64,000 nucleotides of DNA, from contig NZ_JAAGPD010000007.1 of assembly GCF_017104565.1 (NCBI RefSeq), positions 212,444 to 276,443 on the forward strand, in the 5' to 3' direction. The stretch is from Paraburkholderia sp. Tr-20389 (GTDB taxonomy: Bacteria; Pseudomonadota; Gammaproteobacteria; Burkholderiales; Burkholderiaceae). Both the position numbers and the translations under genes were made by a program. The notes under the pieces were generated by a model. That model did no database searches. It was not told the DNA's origin and was given only the letters and a program-made list of their open reading frames with translations. Each line of letters starts with the position of its first letter. Within the stretch, counting starts at the first letter, position 1. Shown in pieces: positions 53,162-62,380 of the stretch.

Positions 53162-53617
53162 ATGACACGCCCGCAAGGCCTCACGACGCGGGCAACTGCC
53201 GCCGTTCTGGCAGCAGCGCTCGCGGTTGCCACACTCGTCGCCGGCTGCGCATCCACGCCCGCTGACAAAGTGCCGTTCAAGGACGTTCCCGTCGAGCGCA
53301 TCGTCAAGCCGGGCTACACGCAGCCGGGCGAAGGCAAGGTCGCCGTCGACCTGCGCCGCGAGCGGACCGACAACGTCATCGTGCGTTTCCGCGACGCGCT
53401 CGTCTACGTCGACGGCGAGCGGGTCGCGGACATCATGAACGGCGAGCACATCGTCCTTTGGCTCACGCCAGGTACGCATCGCATCGGCGTATCGACGCAG
53501 TTCGATCCCGTCGTCGAGATCAACTTCATCGTCACGTCCGATCAGCGCTACTCGAATCGCGCAAGCGTGTCGTTCAACGACGATCACCGCATCATGCTGC
53601 GGCGCGTCGCCAATTGA
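53162..53617 (+). CDS. Predicted lipoprotein of unknown function
   Basis: A 151-residue protein. Its signal peptide ends in the lipobox ATLVAGCAS (lipid-modified C29). The mature part is beta-rich: RRERTDNVIVRFRDALVYVDG, then IVLWLTPGTHRIGVSTQFD and NDDHRIMLRRVAN. I do not recognise the family. The ATG at 53162 is chosen because it gives a proper signal peptide. It stands alone between the toxin gene and corA, with no convincing terminator. Confidence 0.62.
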   Translation: MTRPQGLTTRATAAVLAAALAVATLVAGCASTPADKVPFKDVPVERIVKPGYTQPGEGKVAVDLRRERTDNVIVRFRDALVYVDGERVADIMNGEHIVLWLTPGTHRIGVSTQFDPVVEINFIVTSDQRYSNRASVSFNDDHRIMLRRVAN

Positions 53618-53810
53618 GAGTACCGGCAGGCACGCCGGCTGCGTCGTTGACAATTCGACACAGCGCAGCCACTCAACTCCACGTAACATCCGGGCTTGAC
53701 ACCGCGCGCTGCGCGGCTTTGCATGCCGGTCCGGCAGGAGACGTCGGACCGTCCATCCCAACTGACAATCTGTAATCCGCAAAGCCGATTCGAATTCAAG
53801 GTATCCACCC

Positions 53811-54788
53811 ATGCTGATCAACTGCGCCGCGTACCAGGATGGCCGCAAACTGGCCGACATCGAGATCGACGATATCAGCGTGTATGTCGCCAAGCCCGAG
53901 TGCTTCGTCTGGGTCGCGCTGAAAGATCCCGGTCCCGGCGAACTCGAAGTGATGAAGCATGAGTTCGGCCTGCACGAACTGGCCGTCGAGGACGTGCGCC
54001 ACGGTCATCAACGGCCGAAGATCGAGGAGTACGGCGACTCGCTGTTCGCCGTGATGCACACCATCGAGACCGACGACGACGGCGAGTTCGTGATCGGCGA
54101 GGTCGATGTGTTCGTCGGCCCGAACTATGCGCTGTCGGTGCGGCGCGGCACGCGTCACGGGTTTCAGGAAGTGCGGGCGCGCTGCGAGCGCGAGCCGCAA
54201 CTGTTGAAGGAAGGCGCGGCGTTCGTGCTGTATGCGCTCGCCGACAACGTCGTCGACCGCTACTTTCCGATTCTCGAGGCGATGGGCGCCGAAATCGAGG
54301 AGATCGAAGACCGCATTTTCGACAAACACGATCTGGCGGCGTCGCGCGCGATCATCGAAGACCTGTACTCGTTGAAACGCAGGCTCGTGATGCTGCAGCA
54401 TCACATCGAGCCGCTGCTCGAAGGCATCAGCCGGCTGACGGGCGGACGCATTCCCGCCATCTGCGTCGGCATGCAGGCGTACTTCCGCGATGTCTACGAT
54501 CATCTCGACCGGATCGTGCGCACCATCGAAGGCCGGCGCGAAATCATCGTCACGGCCATTCAGGTCAACCTCGGCATGATTTCGCTCGCCGAGAACGAAG
54601 TGACCAAGCGGCTCGGTTCATTCGCCGCGCTGTTCGCGGTGCCGACGATGATCGCCGGCATCTACGGGATGAATTTCCAGGAGATCCCCGAACTGCACTT
54701 CAAATACGGCTATCCCGTTTGTCTGCTGGTGATGCTGCTGATCGACATCGCGCTTTACCGGGGCTTCAAGAAGGCGAACTGGCTGTAG
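53811..54788 (+). CDS. corA: CorA family Mg2+/Co2+ transporter
   Basis: A 325-residue CorA protein. It has a long acidic cytoplasmic domain, a stalk helix and two C-terminal membrane helices. The YGMNF signature (GMN 286-288) marks the pore mouth, and the basic C-terminus FKKANWL follows. Pentamers of this protein let Mg2+, Co2+ or Ni2+ into the cell. It is a single gene that meets the RhtB gene tail to tail, 47 bases apart. Confidence 0.93.
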   Translation: MLINCAAYQDGRKLADIEIDDISVYVAKPECFVWVALKDPGPGELEVMKHEFGLHELAVEDVRHGHQRPKIEEYGDSLFAVMHTIETDDDGEFVIGEVDVFVGPNYALSVRRGTRHGFQEVRARCEREPQLLKEGAAFVLYALADNVVDRYFPILEAMGAEIEEIEDRIFDKHDLAASRAIIEDLYSLKRRLVMLQHHIEPLLEGISRLTGGRIPAICVGMQAYFRDVYDHLDRIVRTIEGRREIIVTAIQVNLGMISLAENEVTKRLGSFAALFAVPTMIAGIYGMNFQEIPELHFKYGYPVCLLVMLLIDIALYRGFKKANWL

Positions 54789-54835
54789 CGCGTGCGAACC
54801 CCGCGCCGACGATTCGCCCGCGCGACCTTGATGCG

Positions 54836-55474
54836 TCAACGCTTCGTCAACGCGAGCCGCACGCCCAGACCGATGAAGCCCGCACCCACCACACGATCGA
54901 TCCAGCGCCGCACGGCCGGCTGCGAGCGCACGGCGCGCGCAGCCGTCGCGGCGATCCACGCGATCACGCAATCGTTGATCAGCCCGAGCATCACGAACAC
55001 GGCGCCCAGCACGAGAAACGCGAGGGTCTTGTGCGGGCTGTCCGCGTTGACGAACTGCGGGAAGAACGCGATATAGAACAGCAGCACTTTCGGGTTCGAT
55101 GCGTTCGTGACGAAGCCGCGAAACAGCAGCGTAACGCGCGACAGGCGCGGCGTGTCGGGTATGGCATCGCCGTTGGCGACGGCCGCCGCCGCAGGCCGCA
55201 GCATCCGCAGTCCGAGGTACATCAGATACGCAGCGCCGATCCACTTGACCGCATTGAAGGCGCCCGGCGACGCCGCGAGCAGCGCCGTGATGCCGAGCGC
55301 GCATGCAACGGTATGCATGCAGCCGCCGAATGCGACACCCAGTGCGGACAGCAGGCCCGCGCGCCGACCCTGCGCGATGCTCTGACCCGCGACGTACGCG
55401 ATATCCGGTCCGGGCGTCAGATTGAGCACGGTGACGGCGACGAGAAACAGCGGAAACTGGCTGATGCCGAACAT
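54836..55474 (-). CDS. LysE/RhtB family amino-acid exporter
   Basis: A 212-residue membrane protein with about six hydrophobic segments. Family hallmarks are NLTPGPDIAYVAGQSI near the N-terminus and KWIGAAYLMYLGLRMLR, followed by NASNPKVLLFYIAFFPQF. Members export homoserine, threonine or lysine-like amino acids with the proton gradient; the substrate here is unknown. I start at ATG 55474, set by GGAG seven bases upstream; longer in-frame starts at 55675 or 55542 give unlikely leaders. Confidence 0.88.
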   Translation of the reverse strand: MFGISQFPLFLVAVTVLNLTPGPDIAYVAGQSIAQGRRAGLLSALGVAFGGCMHTVACALGITALLAASPGAFNAVKWIGAAYLMYLGLRMLRPAAAAVANGDAIPDTPRLSRVTLLFRGFVTNASNPKVLLFYIAFFPQFVNADSPHKTLAFLVLGAVFVMLGLINDCVIAWIAATAARAVRSQPAVRRWIDRVVGAGFIGLGVRLALTKR

Positions 55475-56002
55475 GGCGACTCCACGCATGAATAGCCGGC
55501 CGGCTTCGTTGCCGACCCGCTGACCAGACTCATTGGAACTCATGTTACCTACGTCCCAGCTGTTGCGCAGATCGTGACGGCATCCGCTTTTTCCCTTGCA
55601 GCGTACGCAATAAAGGGCCAGCATATGCGTCCTGCCTGCCACAGAACTTGCGGCTCGCGGGAAGATGGGAAGCATCAGAAAGGCAGTGCCGGCGCGTTGT
55701 GACGCCGGGCATCACGAATGCCGTCGCGAACGAAACGTCACCCACGCAGGGACCGGGTCGTTCGTATCGGCTGACCCACGCAGAACAAGCGAGCCATTCT
55801 TGTCACGACGTCATTCGCCGTATCGCCGAAGCAGCACGGCAGCCAGCGGATCCAGCCACGCGCACCGGGGCGCGGCGCGCTGTGCAGCGCAGCACCGCCA
55901 GTCGTTGACATCGCGAACAGGCGCCGCCGAGAATAGCGCTCGCAAACGTTTGCGCACAATCAAAAAACGGGCTCGTCCGAGTCCAACAACTGGAGATACT
56001 GC
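55475..56002. other. Intergenic region upstream of the rbs operon
   Basis: A 528-base divergent region between the RhtB gene and rbsB. Apart from the operator at 55941-55954, I see no gene or clear repeat. It should hold the promoters of both flanking units. Confidence 0.4.
55941..55954. promoter_or_regulatory. LacI-type operator upstream of rbsB
   Basis: Perfect 14-bp palindrome CGCAAACGTTTGCG with the central CG typical of LacI/RbsR/PurR sites, 48 bases before rbsB. The rbsR gene in the same operon is the obvious binder. Confidence 0.78.
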
Positions 56003-56959
56003 ATGAACCAACGCATTCGTCGCCGCGTGTTGAGCGCTGCCGTCGTACTCACGGCGGCTGCCGCGATGCCGTTTTCGTCCGCCTGGGCTCAGGGCGCGAA
56101 GAAGCCCAAGGTCGCGCTCGTGATGAAGTCGCTCGCCAACGAGTTCTTCCTCACGATGGAAACGGGCGCGAAGGACTACCAGAAGCACAACGCCAACCAG
56201 TTCGACCTGATCACGAACGGCATCAAGGATGAAACCGACACCGCGAACCAGATCCGTATCGTCGAACAGATGATCGTGTCGAAAGTCGACGCGATCGTGC
56301 TCGCGCCGGCCGATTCAAAGGCGCTCGTGCCTGTGGTCAAGAAGGCAGTGGACGCCGGCATCATCGTCGTGAACATCGACAACCGGCTCGACCCCGATGT
56401 GCTGAAGTCGAAAGATCTGAACGTGCCGTTCGTCGGACCGGACAACGCGAAGGGCGCCGAGAAGGTCGGCGACTATCTCGCGAAGAAGCTGAAGTCGGGT
56501 GACGAAGTCGGGATCATCGAAGGCGTGTCCACGACGACCAACGCGCAGCAGCGCACGGCCGGCTTCAAGGCGGCGATGCAGAAGGTCGGCGCGAAGATCG
56601 ACACGGTGCAGTCGGGCGAATGGGAAATCGACAAGGGCAATGCGATCGCGTCCTCGATGCTCAATGCATATCCGAACATCAAGGCGCTCCTGTGCGGCAA
56701 CGACAACATGGCGATCGGCGCGGTGTCGGCGGTGCGCGCGGCGGGCAAGCAGGGCAAGGTGTACGTCGTCGGCTACGACAACATCAACGCGATCAAGCCG
56801 ATGTTGAAGGATGGCCGCGTGCTCGCCACGGCTGACCAGTACGCAGCCAAGCAGGCCGTGTTCGGCATCGACGTGGCGCTCAAGGGCATCGCCGAGCACA
56901 AGAAGCAGGCGGACCTGTCGGGCGTCGTGGAAACGCCTGTCGATCTCGTCACGAAGTAA
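56003..56959 (+). CDS. rbsB: Ribose-type ABC transporter, periplasmic sugar-binding protein
   Basis: A 318-residue periplasmic binding protein of the RbsB/peripla-BP-4 class. The signal peptide (MNQRIRRRVLSAAVVLTAAA) is cleaved near SSAWAQG. The mature part contains VALVMKSLANEFFLTMETGA, KVDAIVLAPADSKALVPVV and VNIDNRLD, the sugar-contact stretch, then LLCGNDNMAIGAVSAVRAAG. It captures ribose or a similar pentose and docks to RbsC. It is the first gene of rbsBACRK, and a GC-rich stem-loop follows it. Confidence 0.9.
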   Translation: MNQRIRRRVLSAAVVLTAAAAMPFSSAWAQGAKKPKVALVMKSLANEFFLTMETGAKDYQKHNANQFDLITNGIKDETDTANQIRIVEQMIVSKVDAIVLAPADSKALVPVVKKAVDAGIIVVNIDNRLDPDVLKSKDLNVPFVGPDNAKGAEKVGDYLAKKLKSGDEVGIIEGVSTTTNAQQRTAGFKAAMQKVGAKIDTVQSGEWEIDKGNAIASSMLNAYPNIKALLCGNDNMAIGAVSAVRAAGKQGKVYVVGYDNINAIKPMLKDGRVLATADQYAAKQAVFGIDVALKGIAEHKKQADLSGVVETPVDLVTK

Positions 56960-57258
56960 CGGCCGCACGGCGGCGGGCGGCGTCGCGAAGGCGCCGCTGC
57001 CTGCCCGCGTGCGAATCCTCACCAATCGCTCAAGAAATCCGCCGCGCCGCCGTTATGCCAGAGATAAGCGTCATGACGGCCGGCGAGCCGCGCAACGCAG
57101 GGACGGACAGCGCACAGCCCGAGCGGCTTTGCTTCGGGGTGCGCAAGACTGTGCGCCTGCTGCCCGCATGACTTGCGCGGCCGCCGGGCGGCGTTCGCGA
57201 CGGGTGGCCGGCATGGCCGGAACCCGCGCCAACGCCACGCGGCGGCTACGAGATCTGG
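56960..57258. other. Gap between rbsB and rbsA with a GC-rich stem-loop
   Basis: A 299-base gap inside an otherwise tight operon. A GC hairpin with a bulge (GCGGGC at 56973-56978 pairing with GCCCGC at 57003-57008, and GGCG with CGCC inside) follows rbsB. With no T tract it looks like an mRNA-stabilising or attenuating structure rather than a terminator. No gene is visible. Confidence 0.4.
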
Positions 57259-58863
57259 ATGACGATGGCATTTAGCGACCAAGAAGCCGACCCGGCAGCA
57301 TTGCCTGCCGTGCTGTCCGTAACGGGCATCGGCAAGACCTACGTCGAGCCCGTGCTGGCCGACGTCTCGCTGGCGTTGCACGCCGGGGAGGCGCTCGCGC
57401 TGACGGGCGAGAACGGCGCGGGCAAGAGCACGCTGTCGAAGATCATCGGCGGGCTGGTCGATCCGACGACGGGCACGATGCAGCTCGAAGGCAAGCCGTA
57501 CGCGCCCGCCAGCCGCACGGAAGCGGAAGCGCTCGGCATCCGGATGGTGATGCAGGAGCTGAACCTGCTGCCGACGCTGTCGGTCGCGGAGAACCTGTTC
57601 CTGAACCGGCTGCCGCGCAACCGCTTCGGCTGGATCGACCGCAGCACGCTGCGCGAGCACGCGCGCGAGGCGATGGCGCAAGTCGGGCTGGAGGCGATCG
57701 ACCCGGACACGCTCGTCGGCGAACTGGGCATCGGTCATCAGCAGATGGTCGAGATCGCGCGCAACCTGATCGGCGATTGCCGCGTGCTGATTCTGGATGA
57801 GCCGACGGCGATGCTGACGGCGCGCGAAGTCGATCTGCTGTTCGAGCAGATCGACGCGCTGAAGGCACGCGGCGTCGCGCTCGTGTACATCTCGCACCGG
57901 CTCGAGGAGCTGGCGCGCGTGGCCGAGCGGATCGCCGTGCTGCGCGACGGCAGGCTGGTGCGTGTCGACGCGATGGCGAACCTGACGAGCGACCAGATCG
58001 TCACGCTGATGGTCGGGCGCGAACTCGGCGAGCGGATCGATCTGGGTGTGCGCAACATCGGCGCGACGCTGCTGAAGGTCGACCACATGAGCCGCGCGCC
58101 CGTGGTGCACGACGTGTCGTTCGAGGTGAAGGCCGGCGAGATTTTCGGCGTGAGCGGGCTGATCGGCGCGGGCCGCACGGAACTGATGCGGCTCATTTAC
58201 GGCGCGGACCAGAAGGACGGCGGCACGGTGTCGCTGGCGGCCGCGCCGGGCGCGGCGCCCGTGCCTGTGCAGATCGCCACGCCCGTCGATGCCGTGCGGC
58301 ACGGCATCGCGCTGATCACGGAAGACCGCAAGGGCGAAGGTTTGCTGCTGCCGCAGCCGATCGCGGCGAACGTGTCGCTGGGCAATCTCGGCGCCGTCGC
58401 GCGGCATGGCATCGTCGACGCGAAGCGTGAGAACGCGCTGGCGAAAAAGCAGATCGACGCGATGCGCATTCGCACCTCGGGTCCGGCGCAGCCGGTCGGC
58501 GAGCTGTCGGGCGGGAACCAGCAGAAGGTCGTGATCGGCCGGTGGCTGGCGCGCGAGTGCAAGGTACTGCTGTTCGACGAACCGACACGCGGCATCGATG
58601 TCGGCGCGAAGTTCGATATTTATGGATTGATGGGTGCGCTGGCCCGTGAAGGGCGCGCGCTGGTGGTCGTGTCGAGCGACCTGCGCGAACTGATGCTGAT
58701 CTGCGACCGGATCGGCGTGATGTCGGCGGGACGCATGACGGGCGTGTTCAAACGGGACGAGTGGACGCAGGATGCGCTGCTCGCCGCGGCATTCGCCGGC
58801 TATCGCAATCGCGAGGCGCTGCTGCACACGCACGACACCCACGAAGGAGAGACGCAGTCATGA
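57259..58863 (+). CDS. rbsA: Ribose-type ABC transporter, double ATP-binding protein
   Basis: A 534-residue protein with two ABC cassettes. The first has Walker A TGENGAGKSTLSK and Walker B LILDEPTAMLTARE. The second has the usual degenerate nucleotide loop SGLIGAGRTELMRL and the strong signature LSGGNQQKVVIGRWL with LLFDEPTRGIDVGAK. It powers sugar import. About 30 residues longer than E. coli RbsA, mainly at the N-terminus. Its stop overlaps the rbsC start (ATGA). Confidence 0.93.
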   Translation: MTMAFSDQEADPAALPAVLSVTGIGKTYVEPVLADVSLALHAGEALALTGENGAGKSTLSKIIGGLVDPTTGTMQLEGKPYAPASRTEAEALGIRMVMQELNLLPTLSVAENLFLNRLPRNRFGWIDRSTLREHAREAMAQVGLEAIDPDTLVGELGIGHQQMVEIARNLIGDCRVLILDEPTAMLTAREVDLLFEQIDALKARGVALVYISHRLEELARVAERIAVLRDGRLVRVDAMANLTSDQIVTLMVGRELGERIDLGVRNIGATLLKVDHMSRAPVVHDVSFEVKAGEIFGVSGLIGAGRTELMRLIYGADQKDGGTVSLAAAPGAAPVPVQIATPVDAVRHGIALITEDRKGEGLLLPQPIAANVSLGNLGAVARHGIVDAKRENALAKKQIDAMRIRTSGPAQPVGELSGGNQQKVVIGRWLARECKVLLFDEPTRGIDVGAKFDIYGLMGALAREGRALVVVSSDLRELMLICDRIGVMSAGRMTGVFKRDEWTQDALLAAAFAGYRNREALLHTHDTHEGETQS

Positions 58864-59891
58864 GCAATCAGAGGGTCACGGAGAAGGACGCGAGTGCGGC
58901 CACGGCCAGCACCGCCGATCCGTCGGCGCCGCTCGCGAGCGGCAAACCGGCGGGCACGCGGCTGGGCTTTTCGAACTATCTCGGCCTCGCGGGCGCGCTG
59001 GTCGCGATGATCGCGCTGTTTTCGGTGCTGAGTTCGCACTTCCTGACGTACGACACGTTCATCACGATCGCGAACCAGATTCCCGATCTCGTGGTGATGT
59101 CGGTGGGCATGACGTTCGTGCTGATCATCGCGGGCATCGACCTGTCCGTCGGCTCGGTGCTGGCGCTCGGCGCGTCCGTCGTGAGCGTCGCCGCGCTGAA
59201 GTGGCAACTCGGGCCGTTCGCGGCTGCGGCGCTGGGTCTCGTCGCGGCGGCGCTGACGGGCACGGTCACGGGCGCGGTGACGGTGGGCTGGCGGATTCCG
59301 TCGTTCATCGTGTCGCTCGGCGTGCTGGAAGCGGCGCGCGGTCTTGCGTACCAGATGACGAACTCGCGCACGGCGTACATCGGCGATGCGTTCGACTTCC
59401 TGTCCAACCCGATCGCGCTGGGCATTTCGCCGGCGTTCCTGATCGCGGTGGCCGTGATGATCGTCGCGCAACTGGTGCTGACGCGCACGGTGTTCGGCCG
59501 CTACCTGGTCGGCATCGGCACGAACGAGGAAGCGGTGCGGCTCGCGGGCGTCAACCCGAAGCCGTACAAGGTGATCGTGTTTGCATTGATGGGCGCGTTG
59601 TCCGGGCTCGCGGCGCTGTTTCAGATCTCGCGTCTGGAAGCCGCCGATCCGAATGCGGGCGTCGGCCTGGAACTGCAGGTGATCGCCGCTGTCGTGATTG
59701 GTGGCACGAGTCTGATGGGCGGGCGCGGTTCTGTCATCAGCACGTTTTTCGGGGTGTTGATCATTTCGGTGCTGGCGGCCGGCCTCGCGCAGATCGGCGC
59801 GAACGAACCGACCAAACGCATCATCACGGGTGCCGTGATCGTGGTGGCGGTCGTGCTGGACACGTACCGCAGCAGGCGCAAGCGCAGTTGA
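58860..59891 (+). CDS. rbsC: Ribose-type ABC transporter permease
   Basis: A 343-residue permease with about eight to ten membrane helices and a long, polar N-terminal tail (first 40 residues: KDASAATASTADPSAPLAS). The family motifs LIIAGIDLSVGSVLALGASV and GLAALFQISRLEAADPNAG are present, followed by VIGGTSLMGGRGSV near the end. It forms the membrane channel with RbsA and RbsB. It overlaps rbsA by four bases. Confidence 0.93.
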   Translation: MSNQRVTEKDASAATASTADPSAPLASGKPAGTRLGFSNYLGLAGALVAMIALFSVLSSHFLTYDTFITIANQIPDLVVMSVGMTFVLIIAGIDLSVGSVLALGASVVSVAALKWQLGPFAAAALGLVAAALTGTVTGAVTVGWRIPSFIVSLGVLEAARGLAYQMTNSRTAYIGDAFDFLSNPIALGISPAFLIAVAVMIVAQLVLTRTVFGRYLVGIGTNEEAVRLAGVNPKPYKVIVFALMGALSGLAALFQISRLEAADPNAGVGLELQVIAAVVIGGTSLMGGRGSVISTFFGVLIISVLAAGLAQIGANEPTKRIITGAVIVVAVVLDTYRSRRKRS

Positions 59892-60037
59892 ATACGCAGC
59901 TGAAGACGCAGTTGAGCACAGGGCGGCCGTCGTGGCGCGGGACGGCGGCCGCCGGGTAAGAACCTAACGAGAGCACCGCGGATGCAGCATGAGCTGCATT
60001 GGCCAGCAGTAAAAAACAGGCAGGGGAGTATCAGCTT

Positions 60038-61069
60038 ATGGCGACGATCAAGGATGTGGCGGCGATAGCCGGCGTGTCGTTCACGACGGTGTCGCATGTC
60101 GTGAACAATACGCGTCCGGTGTCGGCGGATGTGCGCTCGAAGGTCGAGCTGGCGATCCGCCAGCTCAACTACGTGCCGTCCGCCGTCGCGCGGTCGCTGA
60201 AGGCGCGTTCGACGGCGACGATCGGGCTCGTCGTGCCGAACAGCACGAACCCGTACTTCGCGGAACTGGCGCGCGGCATCGAAGACGGTTGCGCGCGCAA
60301 TGGCTACTGCGTGTTCTTCTGCAACTCGGACGACGATCCCGCGAAGCAGCGCAACTATCTGCGCGTGCTGCAGGAAAAGCGTATCGACGGGCTGATCGTC
60401 GCCTCCGCGGGCGACGACGCGACGCTCGCACAGACGCTCGCCGATTCGCGCGAGCCGCTCGTGATCGTCGACCGGAACATCGAAGGCCTGTCCGCCGATC
60501 TGGTCCAGATCGACCATGAAAAGGGCGCCTATCTGGCGACGCGCCATCTGCTGCAACTCGGGCATTCGAAGATCGGCTGCATCACGGGTCCGATCGAAAC
60601 GGCCGTCAGCGCGATGCGAGTGCACGGCTTCATCCGCGCGATGGCCGAACGCGGCATCGAGATCGCGCCGAACGGGATCGTCGAAAGCGACTTCTCGGGC
60701 AGCGGCGGCTACCGTGCGGCGGCGCAGCTGTTCGACACGGTGCAGCCGACGGCGATCTTCGCGGGCAACGACATGATGGGCATCGGCGCGCTGCGCGCCG
60801 CTGCCGAGCGCGGCCTGCGCGTGCCGCAGGACTGCTCGGTGATCGGTTTCGACGACATCGAACTGGGGCGCTTCACCTATCCGGCGCTGTCGACGGTCGG
60901 CCAGTCGGTCCGCGCGCTCGGCGAAATGGCCGCGCAGACATTGATCGAGCGGATCAGCGGCGCGTCGACGGGCGCGTTGTTCCGGCGCCGCGTGATTGCG
61001 CCGCGCTTGATCCTGCGCGAATCGACGGCCGCATTCGCGGGCGCGCGCCGCACGGCTCAGGCGGCATAA
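60038..61069 (+). CDS. rbsR: LacI family repressor of the ribose operon
   Basis: A 343-residue LacI-family protein. The N-terminal HTH is TIKDVAAIAGVSFTTVSHVV, and the hinge helix YVPSAVARSLKARSTATIGL leads into the ribose-binding domain. AGGGGAG lies ten bases before ATG 60038. It is located between rbsC (146 bases upstream) and rbsK. The likely site is the CGCAAACGTTTGCG palindrome at 55941-55954. Confidence 0.88.
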   Translation: MATIKDVAAIAGVSFTTVSHVVNNTRPVSADVRSKVELAIRQLNYVPSAVARSLKARSTATIGLVVPNSTNPYFAELARGIEDGCARNGYCVFFCNSDDDPAKQRNYLRVLQEKRIDGLIVASAGDDATLAQTLADSREPLVIVDRNIEGLSADLVQIDHEKGAYLATRHLLQLGHSKIGCITGPIETAVSAMRVHGFIRAMAERGIEIAPNGIVESDFSGSGGYRAAAQLFDTVQPTAIFAGNDMMGIGALRAAAERGLRVPQDCSVIGFDDIELGRFTYPALSTVGQSVRALGEMAAQTLIERISGASTGALFRRRVIAPRLILRESTAAFAGARRTAQAA

Positions 61070-61195
61070 CGAATTAGCTCGGCGCCCCATCGGGCGATGC
61101 ATGCGGGCGCAACGAAGCGCGCCCGATGCAAGGCGGACGCAAGCGGGCATTGCATGCATGCTTTTGTCCGTCCAGCAGACAGCAAGGAGACAGCA

Positions 61196-62125
61196 GTGGC
61201 AACGGATGAAGCGCGCGGACACGTGACGGTGGTCGGCAGTCTGAACATGGATCTCGTCGCGCGCGCGCCGCGCCTGCCGCAGCCGGGCGAAACGCTGGCG
61301 GGCCATGCGTTCGCGCAGGTCGCGGGCGGCAAGGGCGGCAACCAGGCCGTCGCAGCGGCGCGGCTCGGCGCGCAGGTGACGATGCTCGGCTGCGTCGGCG
61401 CCGATGCGAACGGCGCACAGTTGCGCGCGGGTCTCGCAGCGGAAGGGATCGATTGCGCCGCGCTGGAAACGAGCCCGGCCGCGCCGACGGGCGTCGCGCT
61501 CATCATCGTCGACGACGGCAGCCAGAATGCGATCGTCATCATCGCGGGCAGCAACGGCGAAGTGACCCCCGAGACCATCGCGCGTCACGAAGCGGCGCTG
61601 GCCGCGGCAGACGTGGTGATCTGTCAGCTGGAAACGCCGCCCGCCGCCGTGCACGCGGCGCTCGCCACCGCGCGCCGGCTCGGCAAGACCGTGATCCTGA
61701 ACCCGGCGCCCGCCACGGGGCCGCTGCCCGCGGACTGGCTGCCGCTGATCGACTATCTGATCCCGAACGAACTCGAAGCCGCGACGCTGACGGGCCTGCC
61801 CGTGACGTCGCCGCAGGAAGCGCAGGCGGCGGCTCGCGCGCTGCGCCACGCGGGCGCCCGCAACGTAATCGTGACGATCGGCGCGCAAGGCGTCGTCGCG
61901 GCGCTCGGCGATGCCGAACCGGAGCATTTCGATGCGCCGCGCGTCAAGGCCGTCGATACGACGGCGGCCGGCGACACCTTCATCGGCGGCCTGGCGGCGC
62001 AGCTCGCGCGCGGTGGCGACGTTGCCGACGCCATCCGCTTCGCGCAGCGCGCGGCGTCGATTTCGGTGACGCGCGCGGGCGCGCAGCCATCCATTCCCAC
62101 CCGCGCCGAAGTCATCGGCGCCTGA
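61196..62125 (+). CDS. rbsK: Ribokinase
   Basis: A 309-residue PfkB-family sugar kinase. N-terminal motifs are VVGSLNMDLVARAPRLPQPG and VAGGKGGNQAVAAARLGA. The C-terminal motif is DTTAAGDTFIGGLAAQLARG, with the catalytic aspartate in AAGD; AAGDTF replaces the commoner GAGDTF, as in E. coli ribokinase. It makes ribose-5-phosphate from ribose and ATP. GTG 61196 is set by AAGGAG at 61184-61189. No rbsD (pyranase) is present in this cluster. Confidence 0.91.
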   Translation: MATDEARGHVTVVGSLNMDLVARAPRLPQPGETLAGHAFAQVAGGKGGNQAVAAARLGAQVTMLGCVGADANGAQLRAGLAAEGIDCAALETSPAAPTGVALIIVDDGSQNAIVIIAGSNGEVTPETIARHEAALAAADVVICQLETPPAAVHAALATARRLGKTVILNPAPATGPLPADWLPLIDYLIPNELEAATLTGLPVTSPQEAQAAARALRHAGARNVIVTIGAQGVVAALGDAEPEHFDAPRVKAVDTTAAGDTFIGGLAAQLARGGDVADAIRFAQRAASISVTRAGAQPSIPTRAEVIGA

Positions 62126-62144
62126 TCCGTCCTTCCCACCTTCC

Positions 62145-62180
62145 GTGCGCGGGCGCTCAGCCGTCCGCGCACATCGCGTT
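62145..62180 (+). terminator. Possible terminator after rbsK
   Basis: An 8-bp stem GTGCGCGG (62145-62152) / CCGCGCAC (62165-62172) with a 12-base loop and only a short T-containing tail. It is weak but correctly placed to end the rbs operon. Confidence 0.42.
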
Positions 62181-62231
62181 TGTAATAATTACAGAGCCGT
62201 CCGGTCGTATTCGTCAGACCATATAGAACCT

Positions 62232-62258
62232 TCAAGTCTTCCGCCCGAATGCCGTAAA
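62232..62258 (+). promoter_or_regulatory. Sigma-28 (FliA) promoter of the chemoreceptor gene
   Basis: TCAA (62232-62235), exactly 15 bases, then GCCGTAAA (62251-62258), against the FliA consensus TAAA-N15-GCCGATAA. It lies 122 bases upstream of the chemoreceptor ATG. The spacing is exact, and the -10 element differs at only two or three positions. Confidence 0.7.
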
Positions 62259-62380
62259 CGCGGTCAGAGCACCACGTTCCACAAGAAGCGGCGCCACGCA
62301 ATACCGCCACGCAACACCACCGCGTACGACATGCGTTGAAGCGACAACGCGCCTCTCACAGACATCTCACAGGAAGAAGC

